A DNA stretch of 37,834 nucleotides, from positions 1 to 37,834 of the forward strand of contig CACEWP010000011.1 of the NCBI GenBank assembly GCA_902563305.1, in the 5' to 3' direction. This document shows, one piece after another, positions 24,175 to 32,582 of this stretch. Under the pieces are notes generated by a model. The model was not told the DNA's origin, did not search any database, and saw only the letters and a program-made list of their open reading frames with translations. Source of the stretch: an uncultured Alphaproteobacteria bacterium (GTDB lineage Bacteria > Pseudomonadota > Alphaproteobacteria > Methylaequorales > Methylaequoraceae). The translations under genes and the position numbers were made by a program. The first letter of the stretch is position 1. Each line of letters starts with the position of its first letter.

Positions 24175-24495
24175 CTAGATATATTCTAGTACCTTGTCTG
24201 GTGGTCTACATACAATATAATTTTTACCATCAAAAAAAATGGGCCTTTGTAGATTTTTTTGATTTTCAAATATAAATTTAATTAAATCTTTGTCATAAAA
24301 ATCTTTTTCAGTCTTATTTCTTAAAATATCAAATTTATTTCCCAATAAATTTTGGATCAAATGTTTTACTTCATCAAAAGATAAAGGGTTTTTTATGTAA
24401 TCTCTAATTTTGAAATCAACATTCTCACTTTCCAAAATTTGAATGCAAGCCCTAGATTTTGAACAATTTTTATTGTGTAATATCGTAAATGTCAT
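24175..24495 (-). CDS. arsC: ArsC/Spx-family thioredoxin-fold protein (arsenate reductase-like)
   Basis: The 106-residue protein has HNKNCSKSRACIQIL with the active Cys11 in a C-x-x-S-R context, DYIKNPLSFDEV, the central LRNKTE and the C-terminal RPIFFDGK...VCRPPDKVLEYI. These fit the glutaredoxin-dependent ArsC family, including Arg in RP and CRPPD. Members may reduce arsenate or act in other thiol chemistry; no ars genes are nearby, so arsenic specificity is not established. It runs against tRNA-Tyr (5-bp gap), splitting the tRNA cluster. Confidence 0.82.
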   Translation of the reverse strand: MTFTILHNKNCSKSRACIQILESENVDFKIRDYIKNPLSFDEVKHLIQNLLGNKFDILRNKTEKDFYDKDLIKFIFENQKNLQRPIFFDGKNYIVCRPPDKVLEYI

Positions 24496-24501
24496 TAATG
24501 G

Positions 24502-24530
24502 TTGTATTTATTTAAAGTTTATCACATTAT
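24502..24530 (+). promoter_or_regulatory. Candidate promoter for tRNA-Gly and tRNA-Trp
   Basis: TTGTAT (24502-24507) and CATTAT (24525-24530) are spaced by 17 bases, ending 26 bases before tRNA-Gly. A T-rich stretch lies between. The match is weak. Confidence 0.33.
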
Positions 24531-24556
24531 GTTGGATATTTTTTTATTTTTTTGTT

Positions 24557-24630
24557 GCGGGTGTAGCTTAGTGGTAAAGCCCCAGCCTTCCAAGCTGGTT
24601 ACGAGGGTTCGATTCCCTTCACCCGCTCCA
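24557..24630 (+). tRNA. tRNA-Gly (anticodon TCC)
   Basis: Acceptor GCGGGTG pairs with CACCCGC. The anticodon arm is CCAGC-CTTCCAA-GCTGG (anticodon TCC), the T arm is GAGGG-TTCGATT-CCCTT, and the discriminator is T with CCA encoded. Only 8 bases separate it from tRNA-Trp, so the two are probably one transcript. Confidence 0.98.
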
Positions 24631-24638
24631 ACTATTTT

Positions 24639-24714
24639 AGGGGTGTAGCTCAGTTGGTAGAGCGACGGTCTCCAAAACCGTAGGTCGTGAGTTCGAATCT
24701 CTCCGCCCCTGCCA
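24639..24714 (+). tRNA. tRNA-Trp (anticodon CCA)
   Basis: Acceptor AGGGGTG pairs with CGCCCCT (one G-T pair). The anticodon arm is ACGGT-CTCCAAA-ACCGT (anticodon CCA), the T arm is GTGAG-TTCGAAT-CTCTC, and the discriminator is G with CCA encoded. Its last base directly abuts the stop codon of the minus-strand sirtuin gene at 24715. Confidence 0.98.
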
Positions 24715-25440
24715 TTAAGATTTTTTTTCAATTAATTCTTCTACAAATTTTGGAATTGTTTTTGTAGCGGGTCCACTAAATACTTTATCAAAAAGTATGC
24801 TTTTACAAGTTTTTTCTAGATTAAATTCGTACATTAAGATTTTTTTGTTTAGTTGATCTAAAAAATCAATAAAACCAGCAGCAGGATATACATTATTTGA
24901 AGTACCTATAGAAATAAATACTTCAGTTTTTTCCAGAAAGTTGTAGATTTGATTTAAATATTTTGGTTGTTCTCCAAACCATACTATGTCTACCCTAACC
25001 ATTCCTTTGTTATTGCAACTTTTACATTTGTAATTTGTTGTTATTTCAAAATCATAATTTATTTTTCTATTACAATACATACAATAAGCTTTTTCAAGTG
25101 ATCCATGCATATGTAGAATTTTTTTTGATCCAGCTTTTTCGTGTAGATTATCAATGTTCTGAGTAACAACCAAAAAATCATTTTTACAATTTTTTTCAAA
25201 TTCCGCAAGAGCAAAATGTGCAGCATTAGGTTTTATTTTGGGATCTAAAAGGTTTTTTTTTCTCTCATTATAAAAACTATTTACTAATTCAGGGTTTTTT
25301 TTAAAAGCTTCAACTGTGCAAACATCTTCAATTTTATAATTGTCCCATAATCCGTCTTTTTCTCGGAAAGTGTTTATACCACTTTCTTTAGAAATTCCTG
25401 CACCAGTTAAAATAAAAATATTTTTTTTGAGAATACTCAT
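24715..25440 (-). CDS. cobB: Sir2-family NAD-dependent protein deacylase (CobB-like, class III)
   Basis: The 241-residue sirtuin has the NAD motif TGAGISKESGI (12-22), TQNIDNLH, catalytic His112 in MHGS and four zinc cysteines (C120, C123, C139, C142). Tyr57 and Arg60 in FYNERKK are the pair that binds acidic acyl groups in SIRT5-like enzymes, so desuccinylase or demalonylase activity is likely as well as deacetylation. It sits between tRNA-Trp and secE on the opposite strand, where other bacteria have tuf or nothing. Confidence 0.94.
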   Translation of the reverse strand: MSILKKNIFILTGAGISKESGINTFREKDGLWDNYKIEDVCTVEAFKKNPELVNSFYNERKKNLLDPKIKPNAAHFALAEFEKNCKNDFLVVTQNIDNLHEKAGSKKILHMHGSLEKAYCMYCNRKINYDFEITTNYKCKSCNNKGMVRVDIVWFGEQPKYLNQIYNFLEKTEVFISIGTSNNVYPAAGFIDFLDQLNKKILMYEFNLEKTCKSILFDKVFSGPATKTIPKFVEELIEKKS

Positions 25441-25468
25441 TGAAATTAATTTGCTGTTTGATTTTATT

Positions 25469-25508
25469 CTAGTTTATGCTAACAATACCAAAAAAATAAA
25501 CTAGTTTA
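25469..25508. repeat. Inverted/direct 8-bp repeats just upstream of secE
   Basis: CTAGTTTA occurs at 25469-25476 and 25501-25508, and its inverse TAAACTAG at 25497-25504. The second copy is part of a perfect 12-bp palindrome TAAACTAGTTTA (25497-25508) that ends one base before the secE ATG. It could be a hairpin over the ribosome-binding region or an operator. AT-rich chance similarity cannot be excluded. Confidence 0.5.
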
Positions 25509-25509
25509 T

Positions 25510-25695
25510 ATGATGCAAAAAATTGTTACTTTATACAAGGAAGTAAAGCAGGAAGCTTTAAAAATAACGTGGCCTACTAAACCAGAAGTAATAACTACCA
25601 CGATTATGGTGTTTATATTTGTTTTAATCTCATCAATTTTTTTTCTGTTAGTAGATAAGATAATTTCTTTTTGCGTAGAATTTATTTTATTTTAA
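25510..25695 (+). CDS. secE: Preprotein translocase subunit SecE
   Basis: The 61-residue protein has the compact SecE form: an amphipathic segment VTLYKEVKQEALKITWPTK with the conserved TWPT, then one membrane helix (about 30-52). It stabilises the SecY channel. Two adjacent ATGs (25510 and 25513) could serve as the start. nusG begins 5 bases after its stop, which is the standard secE-nusG pair. Confidence 0.95.
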   Translation: MMQKIVTLYKEVKQEALKITWPTKPEVITTTIMVFIFVLISSIFFLLVDKIISFCVEFILF

Positions 25696-25700
25696 GCTTT

Positions 25701-26231
25701 ATGTTGAATTGGTATATATTACAAGTTTACTCAGGTAACGAAAAGAAAATTGAGAAAGAACTTTTAGCCCAAATAGAAAAAAAGGGTTTAAAAGATAACA
25801 TAAAAAAAATTCTCATACCCTCTGAAGAAGTTATTGAGATGAAAAAAGGAAAAAAAGTTAGTTCTGAAAGAAAGTTTTTTCCAGGATATATGTTGATTCA
25901 GATGATTATGGAAGATGAAATTTGGCATATTGTAAAGACACTTCCAAAAGTATATGGATTTTTGGGAGGTAAAAAAGGAGAACCGATTCCAGTCTCTCAA
26001 AATGAAATTGACTCAATTCTGAATCAAATGAAAGATGGATTAGAAAAACCAAAACCATCTGTGAGTTTTGAAATTGGTGAACAAGTGAGGGTTTCAGATG
26101 GTCCTTTTTCATCATTCAATGGAATGGTAGAGGAAGTTGATGAGGAAAAAGCGAGATTAAAAGTAAGTGTATCAATATTTGGAAGATCAACGCCTGTAAA
26201 CCTTGATTATTCTCAAGTTGAGAAAATTTGA
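25701..26231 (+). CDS. nusG: Transcription termination/antitermination protein NusG
   Basis: The 176-residue protein begins MLNWYILQVYSGNEKKI, the NGN domain. It has FFPGYMLIQM, KVYGFLGG and the C-terminal KOW domain with GEQVRVSDGPFSSFNGMVEE. An in-frame ATG at 25671 would add ten residues and overlap secE; the conserved start favours 25701. It binds RNA polymerase and couples to S10 or Rho. Confidence 0.97.
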   Translation: MLNWYILQVYSGNEKKIEKELLAQIEKKGLKDNIKKILIPSEEVIEMKKGKKVSSERKFFPGYMLIQMIMEDEIWHIVKTLPKVYGFLGGKKGEPIPVSQNEIDSILNQMKDGLEKPKPSVSFEIGEQVRVSDGPFSSFNGMVEEVDEEKARLKVSVSIFGRSTPVNLDYSQVEKI

Positions 26232-26249
26232 TTTTTAGGAGATTTAGTT

Positions 26250-26678
26250 ATGGCAAAAAAAATAGATGGATATATCAAACTTCAAATTCCAGCAGGGCAA
26301 GCTAACCCTTCTCCACCTGTTGGACCTGCATTAGGACAAAAAGGAGTAAATATTATGGAATTTTGTAAAGCATTTAATGCTACGACTCAAAAATTAGAGC
26401 AAGGAATGCCAATACCTGTTTTGATTACAGTTTTTCAAGATAAAAGCTTTACTTTTGAAACTAAATCCCCTCCTGTATCATTTTTTATAAAGAAAGCATT
26501 AAAGTTAAAGAAAGCGTCTCAAACTCCTGGTAAAGAAGTTATTGCATCTATTTCAAAAAACGATATAAAAAAAATTGCTGAGGATAAGATAAGCGATCTG
26601 AACACTGATAATATTGAGTCTGCTGAAAAGATGGTAGCAGGAACAGCTAGATCAATGGGAATAAAAGTAGAGAAATGA
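26250..26678 (+). CDS. rplK: 50S ribosomal protein L11
   Basis: The 142-residue protein has [20 protein letters not shown] and [16 protein letters not shown] of the N-terminal domain, and the rRNA-binding C-terminal domain ending in [13 protein letters not shown]. It forms the GTPase-associated stalk base. TAGGAG at the nusG-rplK gap provides a good ribosome site. The stop overlaps rplA by 4 bp (ATGA). Confidence 0.98.
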   Translation: MAKKIDGYIKLQIPAGQANPSPPVGPALGQKGVNIMEFCKAFNATTQKLEQGMPIPVLITVFQDKSFTFETKSPPVSFFIKKALKLKKASQTPGKEVIASISKNDIKKIAEDKISDLNTDNIESAEKMVAGTARSMGIKVEK

Positions 26679-27364
26679 AAAATACTAAAAAAAATAAATT
26701 AATACAAAAAGAAGTAAAAAAAAGTCATATTCATAAACTTGATGAAGCTATAGATATCTCAAAAAAATTTGCATCAAAAAAATTCGACGAATCCATGGAT
26801 ATCTCAATTATTTTAGGTATTGACGCAAAGAAATCCGATCAACAGGTAAGGGGGGTTTTAAGTTTACCTAAAATGCCCAAAAAAGAAGTTAGAGTTGCAG
26901 TCTTTGCAGATGGAGACGATATTAAAAAAGCAAAAGATGCGGGTGCCGATATTGCAGGTGGGGATGAACTATTAGAATCAATTAAAAAAGGCGAATTAAA
27001 TTTCGATAAATGTGTATCAACACCCAAGATGATGACTAAAGTCAGCTCACTTGGACAAATATTAGGTCCAAAAGGGCTTATGCCCAACCCAAAGCTGGGA
27101 ACAGTTACTAATGATGTTGCTGATGCAATTAAAACTATTAAGCAAGGTCAAATAGAATATAAAACCGATAAAGCAGGGATTATCCATGCATCAATCGGTA
27201 AGACGAGTTTTACTTCGGATGAACTTAAAAAGAATATTACTTTTTTATTAGAAGAAGTGAAGAAAAAAAAACCTGAAAGTTCAAAAGGAATTTTTATTAA
27301 GAAATTTTTTATTAACTCAACTATGGGTCCGGGCTTGCAAGTTGATCCAACAAGTGTTATGTAA
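26675..27364 (+). CDS. rplA: 50S ribosomal protein L1
   Basis: The 229-residue protein has the L1 motifs [54 protein letters not shown] and STMGPGL. L1 forms the mobile stalk and in many bacteria represses its own operon. No classical L1 target is visible in the 18-base nusG-rplK gap. Confidence 0.98.
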   Translation: MKNTKKNKLIQKEVKKSHIHKLDEAIDISKKFASKKFDESMDISIILGIDAKKSDQQVRGVLSLPKMPKKEVRVAVFADGDDIKKAKDAGADIAGGDELLESIKKGELNFDKCVSTPKMMTKVSSLGQILGPKGLMPNPKLGTVTNDVADAIKTIKQGQIEYKTDKAGIIHASIGKTSFTSDELKKNITFLLEEVKKKKPESSKGIFIKKFFINSTMGPGLQVDPTSVM

Positions 27365-27378
27365 TTTATAAATTTATT

Positions 27379-27456
27379 CTGTCAAAGACTTCAGGTTGTT
27401 AATTGCATAAAAAGTTCCTGAATAGATGGGTGAAATCTTAAATTTTACTCAGACAG
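27379..27456 (+). promoter_or_regulatory. Ribosomal protein L10 leader (autoregulatory structure)
   Basis: The 112-bp rplA-rplJ gap folds into nested helices: CTGTC (27379-27383) with GACAG (27452-27456), and TTCAGG (27390-27395) with CCTGAA (27417-27422). The internal sides are unpaired and could form a kink-turn. Position and outline match L10 leaders, to which the L10-L12 complex binds to repress rplJL. Seven bases after the last helix comes GGAGG, the rplJ ribosome site. Confidence 0.6.
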
Positions 27457-27476
27457 TTTATTGGAGGTATAAGCTA

Positions 27477-27995
27477 GTGCAAAGAGCAGAAAAACAGGAA
27501 TTTGTTAAGGAGTTTAATAACGCTCTAAAAAGTTCAGAATTTTTATTGGTTGCAGATTATAAAGGTTTAAATGTAACTGAGATTTCTAGTTTAAGAAATG
27601 AAATCAAAAGTTATTCTGATTCAAATTTTAGAGTTGCAAAAAATACTCTTGCAAAAAGAGCTATCAAAGACACAAATTTTAATGTTATAGAAAAACTTTT
27701 TGTAGGTCCAACCTCAGTTGCTTATTCGAATGATCCGGTCTCCACCTCTAAAATTGTAGTAAAATTTGCTAAAGAAAATGAGAATTTTAAAATATTAGGT
27801 GGAGTCATGGGTGATAAAGAGCTTAGTATTGATGATATTAAAAACTTAGCGTCTCTTCCTTCACTTGAAGAAATTCATGCTAAGATAGTAGGATTGTTAG
27901 TTTCTGCTCAATCGAATATTGTTTCTATCCTTCAAAAAAATCAATCTAATTTGGTAAGAGTTATAAACAAAAAAAATGATAATCAACAAAATTAA
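27477..27995 (+). CDS. rplJ: 50S ribosomal protein L10
   Basis: The 172-residue protein begins with a GTG start (V/M-QRAEKQEFVKEF) and has LLVADYKGLNVTEISSLR, FRVAKNTLAKRAI and FVGPTSVAYS. It anchors L7/L12 dimers at the stalk. I chose the GTG at 27477 because GGAGG at 27463-27467 is correctly spaced and homologues begin with this R-E-K helix. An in-frame ATG at 27426 would add 17 residues from within the leader. Confidence 0.95.
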   Translation: MQRAEKQEFVKEFNNALKSSEFLLVADYKGLNVTEISSLRNEIKSYSDSNFRVAKNTLAKRAIKDTNFNVIEKLFVGPTSVAYSNDPVSTSKIVVKFAKENENFKILGGVMGDKELSIDDIKNLASLPSLEEIHAKIVGLLVSAQSNIVSILQKNQSNLVRVINKKNDNQQN

Positions 27996-28010
27996 TTAAG
28001 GAGTAAAATT

Positions 28011-28391
28011 ATGGCTGACATACAAAAAATAGCTGAAGATTTATCAGCACTCACTGTTCTTGAAGCATCTGAGCTTACAAAAGTTCTAGAAGAAAAGTGG
28101 GGAGTATCGGCTGCGGCACCTGTGGCAGTTGCAGCTGCACCGGGCGGTGCGCCTGCTGAAGCAGCTGCTGGTGAGGAAAAAACAGAATTCACAATACACT
28201 TAGCCGCTGCGGGTGATAAAAAAATAAATGTTATTAAAGAAGTTAGAACTATAACGGGTCTGGGTCTTAAAGAGGCAAAAGATCTAGTTGAAGGTGCCCC
28301 AAGTAAACTTAAAGATGGCGTAAATAAGGAAGATGCTGAAAAGTTCAAAAAACAGCTTGAAGAAGCTGGAGCAACTGTAGAACTTAAGTAG
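28011..28391 (+). CDS. rplL: 50S ribosomal protein L7/L12
   Basis: The 126-residue protein has the N-terminal dimerisation helix ([20 protein letters not shown]), an Ala/Gly-rich hinge ([20 protein letters not shown]) and the C-terminal factor-binding domain ([28 protein letters not shown]). AAGGAG before the ATG is a strong ribosome site, consistent with four or more copies per ribosome. Its GC content is visibly higher than that of the flanking genes because of the Ala-rich hinge. Confidence 0.98.
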   Translation: MADIQKIAEDLSALTVLEASELTKVLEEKWGVSAAAPVAVAAAPGGAPAEAAAGEEKTEFTIHLAAAGDKKINVIKEVRTITGLGLKEAKDLVEGAPSKLKDGVNKEDAEKFKKQLEEAGATVELK

Positions 28392-28397
28392 CATCAT

Positions 28398-31300
28398 ATG
28401 AGAAAATCATTTACGGACAAACATAATCTAAGAAAAAGTTTTGGTAAAATTCCAGATTTGGTGGATATGCCAAATCTTTTAGAAATTCAAAAAAATTCAT
28501 ATGATCTTTTTCTCCAGAAAGATATTAAAACTGAGGATCGTGAAGATATTGGTCTGCAAGCTGTTTTCAACAAAGTTTTCCCAATAACTGACTTTTCAGG
28601 AGTCGCAGAACTAAGATTTGTAAAATATGAGCTTGAGGAACCCAAATATGATGTTGAAGAATGTATACAAAGAGGTGGTACTTACGGTTCTCTTCTTAAA
28701 GTTACACTAAACTTAATTATAAGAGAAATAGATGAAGAGACTGGTGTTTCTTCAGTTAAAGATATAAAAGAACAAGATGTTTATCTTGGGGATATGCCTT
28801 TGATGACCTCAAAAGGAACATTCGTATTTAATGGTACCACTAGAGTTGTAGTTTCTCAGATGCATCGATCCCCCGGGGTGTTTTTTGATCATGATAAAGG
28901 TAAAAGTCACTCTACCGGTAAATTTCTATTTGCATCAAGACTTATCCCTTACAATGGATCATGGATAGATTTCGAATTTGATCCTAAAGATCTTATATAT
29001 GTAAGGATTGATAAAAGAAGAAAACTATTAGCTTCATCTCTTTTATTGGCATTAGATGATGAAAAATCATCGGAATATAGAGAAAACTGTAAGAAAAAAG
29101 GAAAAGAAATCGATTATACAAAAATCAATGGAATGACACACGAGGAGTTATTTTCTTATTTTTATAGTTCAATTACTTTGCAAAGTAAAAATGATGGATG
29201 GGAAATAGATTACCAAAAAGAAGATTATAATGGCCTAAAGTTAGACTTTGATTTAATAGACTCAAGCTCAGGTAAAACATACGCTAATGCAGGAGAAAAA
29301 TTTAATATTGTTGTACAAAAGAAACTAACTGAAGATTCCGTAAAAAAATTATTTATAGATAATGAAACACTTGCTGGAAAATTTTTGGCAAATGATATCT
29401 TTGATCCTAAAACAGGTATTATTTACTTTGAGGCAGGAGAAGAGATAAATGAGAATACAATTAATTATTTTAAAGAAAAAAAAATAGATTCACTTCAAAT
29501 TTTGCAAATAAATTCTAATCAACAAGGTACTTATATTAGAGATACTTTCTTTGCAGATAAAAATAAAAATAGAAATGATGCAGTAACAGAGATCTATAAA
29601 ATATTAAGACCTGGTGAACCGCCTACTGTTGAAGCTGCCGATAAATTGTTTAGGAGTCTTTTTTTTGATAGGGAAAGATATGATTTATCGCCAGTCGGAA
29701 GATTGAAAATAAATACAAGACTAAATTTAGATACCGATTTGAATCTTCGTGTTCTCGAAAATAAAGATATAATTAAAATTATACATTATCTAGCAGGACT
29801 TAAAGATGGCAACGGTCATATAGATGATATTGATCATCTTGGTAATAGAAGAGTGAGATCTGTTGGTGAATTATTAGAAAATCAATATACACTTGGTGTA
29901 ATAAGGATGGAGAGAGCAATAAAAGAAAGAATGACAAATGCTCCTGATATAGAAACTGTGATGCCTAACGATCTTGTAAACCCAAAACCGGCCTCTGCAG
30001 CAATCAGAGAGTTTTTTGGACAAAGTCAGCTATCTCAATTCATGGATCAAACAAACCCTCTTTCAGAAATTACCCATAAAAGAAGATTGTCTGCTTTAGG
30101 TCCAGGAGGCCTTTCAAGAGAGAGAGCTGGTTTTGAAGTCAGAGATGTACATCCTTCTCATTATGGACGAATATGTCCAATCGAAACTCCAGAAGGACCA
30201 AACATTGGACTAATTAACTCCTTAGCTACTTACTCTAAAGTCAATAGTTATGGTTTTATTGAGACGCCTTACAGAAAAGTTGAAAATTCTAAAGTAACAT
30301 CTGAAATTATTTATCTTTCAGCTATGGAAGAGGAAAGATATGCAATAGCTCAAGCTAATGAACCACTCAAAAAAGATGGTTCATTTGAAAGAACTTTCAT
30401 ATCCTGCAGAAAAAGTGGTGATTATTTAATGTTAAACCCAAAAGATGTAGATTTTATCGATGTATCACCCAAGCAACTAGTATCAGTTGCCGCAGCACTT
30501 ATTCCATTTCTAGAGAACGATGATGCGAACAGAGCTCTGATGGGTTCTAACATGATGAGACAAGCCGTTCCACTTTTAAAAAGTCAATCACCTTATGTTG
30601 GCACTGGAATGGAATCAGTAGTTGCAAGAGACTCTGGGGTAGTAGTAGTAGCAAAAAGATCTGGATTTGTTAATCAAGTTGACTCTTCCAGAATTGTTAT
30701 CAGTGCTACACAGAAAAGTGACAAAGATACAGGTGTAGATATATATAGATTAAGTAAATTTCAAAGGTCTAATCAAGATACATGCATAAATCAAACACCA
30801 CTTGTTAGAGAAGGGGATTTTGTTGAAGAGGGTGATATAATTGCTGATGGACCTGCTTCCAAAATTGGTGAACTAGCTTTAGGAAAAAATGTAACAGTAG
30901 CTTTTATGCCCTGGAATGGTTACAACTATGAAGATTCTATTTTAATTTCCGAGAAGTTAGTTGTTGATGATGTTTTTACATCAATTCATATCCAAGAGTT
31001 TGAAGTATTAGCAAGGGACACAAAGCTTGGACAAGAAGAAATCACCAGAGACATTCCAAACATTGGTGAAGAATCATTAACAAATCTTGACGAAGCTGGA
31101 ATCGTGCACATCGGAGCAAAGGTTAGTCCAGGAGATATTCTAGTAGGAAAAGTTACACCAAAAGGTGAGTCGCCGATGACACCTGAGGAGAAACTTTTAA
31201 GGGCAATATTTGGTGAAAAAGCTGCAGATGTAAAAGATACATCATTAAGACTTCCACCTGGAGTAACTGGAACTGTAGTTGAAGTAAGAGTTTTTTCTAG

Positions 31301-32573
31301 ACGAGGGATTGATAAAGACGAAAGATCCTTATCAAATGAAAGAACTCAAATCGAACAATTACATATTGATATGGAGGATGAGAGATTTATTTTAGAATCA
31401 AGTTATGAAAAAAATATTAAATCTCTTTTGTTGAACCAAGATTATGATAGCGGTATAGATAAAAAACCAAAGAGCTCAAAACTTTCCAAAGAATTATTAG
31501 AGGAGTTAAAGCTATCACAGTTAAAAAAAATTATTATCAAATCTGATTCAGTGATGAAAAAAATAGAATCTTTGAACGAGGCTTTTGATCAAAGTTTGAA
31601 TATTCTTAACAAAACTTTCCAATCTAAAGTAGATAAAGTTCAGTCAGGGGATGAATTAATGCCAGGTGTGATGAAACTTGTTAAAGTTTTTGTTGCTGTT
31701 AAAAGACAATTAGCTCCTGGTGATAAAATGGCAGGTAGACATGGAAATAAAGGTGTGATCTCAAGGATTATACCAGTTGAAGATATGCCTTATATGGAAG
31801 ACGGTACCCCTGTGGATATAGTTCTAAACCCTCTTGGTGTTCCATCTAGAATGAATGTAGGGCAAATACTTGAAACTCATTTAGGTGCTGCATCAGTGGA
31901 TTTAGGGAAAAAATTTCATGATTTTGCTCTAGAGTCAAAGAATAATAAAGCTTCGATTCAAAAGATCAAGTCACTATTTAAAGCTGTGTATGGAGATGAT
32001 CTTTTTAATGAAAGATTTTCACATTTAAATGATAGTGAGTTTATTCAAAGAGCAATACAGTTAAAAGATGGTGTTCCATTTGCTACTCCTGTGTTTGATG
32101 GTGCAAAAGAATTGGACATAAATAGCTTTTTTGATATGGCTTCCAGTCATACCAGTGGGCAAAAAAAGCTAATTGACGGAAGATCTGGAAATGAATTCGA
32201 CAGACCAATTACTGTTGGTCAAATATATATGCTTAAATTAAATCATCTTGTTGATGACAAGATTCATGCTCGTTCAATCGGTCCTTACAGTTTAGTAACT
32301 CAGCAGCCTTTAGGCGGTAAAGCACAATTTGGAGGACAGAGATTTGGTGAGATGGAGGTATGGGCACTTGAAGCTTATGGTGCATCTTACACTCTACAAG
32401 AAATGTTGACAGTAAAATCTGATGATGTGTCAGGAAGAACGAAAGCTTACGAAACTATTGTTAGAGGAGATGATAATATTGAATCAGGTATTCCTGAATC
32501 TTTTAATGTTTTAATTATGGAACTGAAATCATTAGGCTTGAATGTTGAACTTTTAGAAAGAAATGTAAATTAG
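28398..32573 (+). CDS. rpoB: DNA-directed RNA polymerase subunit beta
   Basis: The 1391-residue protein has all conserved beta regions, including [15 protein letters not shown], the rifampicin pocket [19 protein letters not shown] followed by [13 protein letters not shown], and [11 protein letters not shown]. In the pocket Asp, His and Ser are wild type at the usual resistance positions, so no rifampicin-resistance change is visible. [15 protein letters not shown] and [20 protein letters not shown] near the C-terminus are intact. It lies 6 bases after rplL and 9 bases before rpoC. Confidence 0.99.
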   Translation: MRKSFTDKHNLRKSFGKIPDLVDMPNLLEIQKNSYDLFLQKDIKTEDREDIGLQAVFNKVFPITDFSGVAELRFVKYELEEPKYDVEECIQRGGTYGSLLKVTLNLIIREIDEETGVSSVKDIKEQDVYLGDMPLMTSKGTFVFNGTTRVVVSQMHRSPGVFFDHDKGKSHSTGKFLFASRLIPYNGSWIDFEFDPKDLIYVRIDKRRKLLASSLLLALDDEKSSEYRENCKKKGKEIDYTKINGMTHEELFSYFYSSITLQSKNDGWEIDYQKEDYNGLKLDFDLIDSSSGKTYANAGEKFNIVVQKKLTEDSVKKLFIDNETLAGKFLANDIFDPKTGIIYFEAGEEINENTINYFKEKKIDSLQILQINSNQQGTYIRDTFFADKNKNRNDAVTEIYKILRPGEPPTVEAADKLFRSLFFDRERYDLSPVGRLKINTRLNLDTDLNLRVLENKDIIKIIHYLAGLKDGNGHIDDIDHLGNRRVRSVGELLENQYTLGVIRMERAIKERMTNAPDIETVMPNDLVNPKPASAAIREFFGQSQLSQFMDQTNPLSEITHKRRLSALGPGGLSRERAGFEVRDVHPSHYGRICPIETPEGPNIGLINSLATYSKVNSYGFIETPYRKVENSKVTSEIIYLSAMEEERYAIAQANEPLKKDGSFERTFISCRKSGDYLMLNPKDVDFIDVSPKQLVSVAAALIPFLENDDANRALMGSNMMRQAVPLLKSQSPYVGTGMESVVARDSGVVVVAKRSGFVNQVDSSRIVISATQKSDKDTGVDIYRLSKFQRSNQDTCINQTPLVREGDFVEEGDIIADGPASKIGELALGKNVTVAFMPWNGYNYEDSILISEKLVVDDVFTSIHIQEFEVLARDTKLGQEEITRDIPNIGEESLTNLDEAGIVHIGAKVSPGDILVGKVTPKGESPMTPEEKLLRAIFGEKAADVKDTSLRLPPGVTGTVVEVRVFSRRGIDKDERSLSNERTQIEQLHIDMEDERFILESSYEKNIKSLLLNQDYDSGIDKKPKSSKLSKELLEELKLSQLKKIIIKSDSVMKKIESLNEAFDQSLNILNKTFQSKVDKVQSGDELMPGVMKLVKVFVAVKRQLAPGDKMAGRHGNKGVISRIIPVEDMPYMEDGTPVDIVLNPLGVPSRMNVGQILETHLGAASVDLGKKFHDFALESKNNKASIQKIKSLFKAVYGDDLFNERFSHLNDSEFIQRAIQLKDGVPFATPVFDGAKELDINSFFDMASSHTSGQKKLIDGRSGNEFDRPITVGQIYMLKLNHLVDDKIHARSIGPYSLVTQQPLGGKAQFGGQRFGEMEVWALEAYGASYTLQEMLTVKSDDVSGRTKAYETIVRGDDNIESGIPESFNVLIMELKSLGLNVELLERNVN

Positions 32574-32582
32574 GAGTTTATT

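Noticed and set aside
23979-24275. A 98-codon plus-strand frame containing GGMVEWSNTSDCKSDG
   Set aside because: It is read through tRNA-Tyr and has no other coding signal; the peptide is a typical tRNA-derived artefact.
24084-24714. Possible integration site at the tRNA cluster
   Set aside because: No integrase, no direct repeat of a tRNA 3' end and no foreign composition are visible; arsC and the sirtuin look like resident genes.
24522-24731. A 69-codon open frame on the minus strand across tRNA-Gly and tRNA-Trp (GGEIRTHDLRFWRP...)
   Set aside because: It is the antisense of two clear tRNA genes; this peptide pattern is a well-known false annotation.
27426-27476. Earlier ATG (27426) for rplJ
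   Set aside because: It falls inside the leader helices, and the extra residues do not match L10; the GTG at 27477 has a GGAGG site.
27992-28348. A 118-codon minus-strand frame opposite rplL
   Set aside because: It mirrors the Ala-rich hinge of L7/L12 and has no homology or ribosome site of its own.
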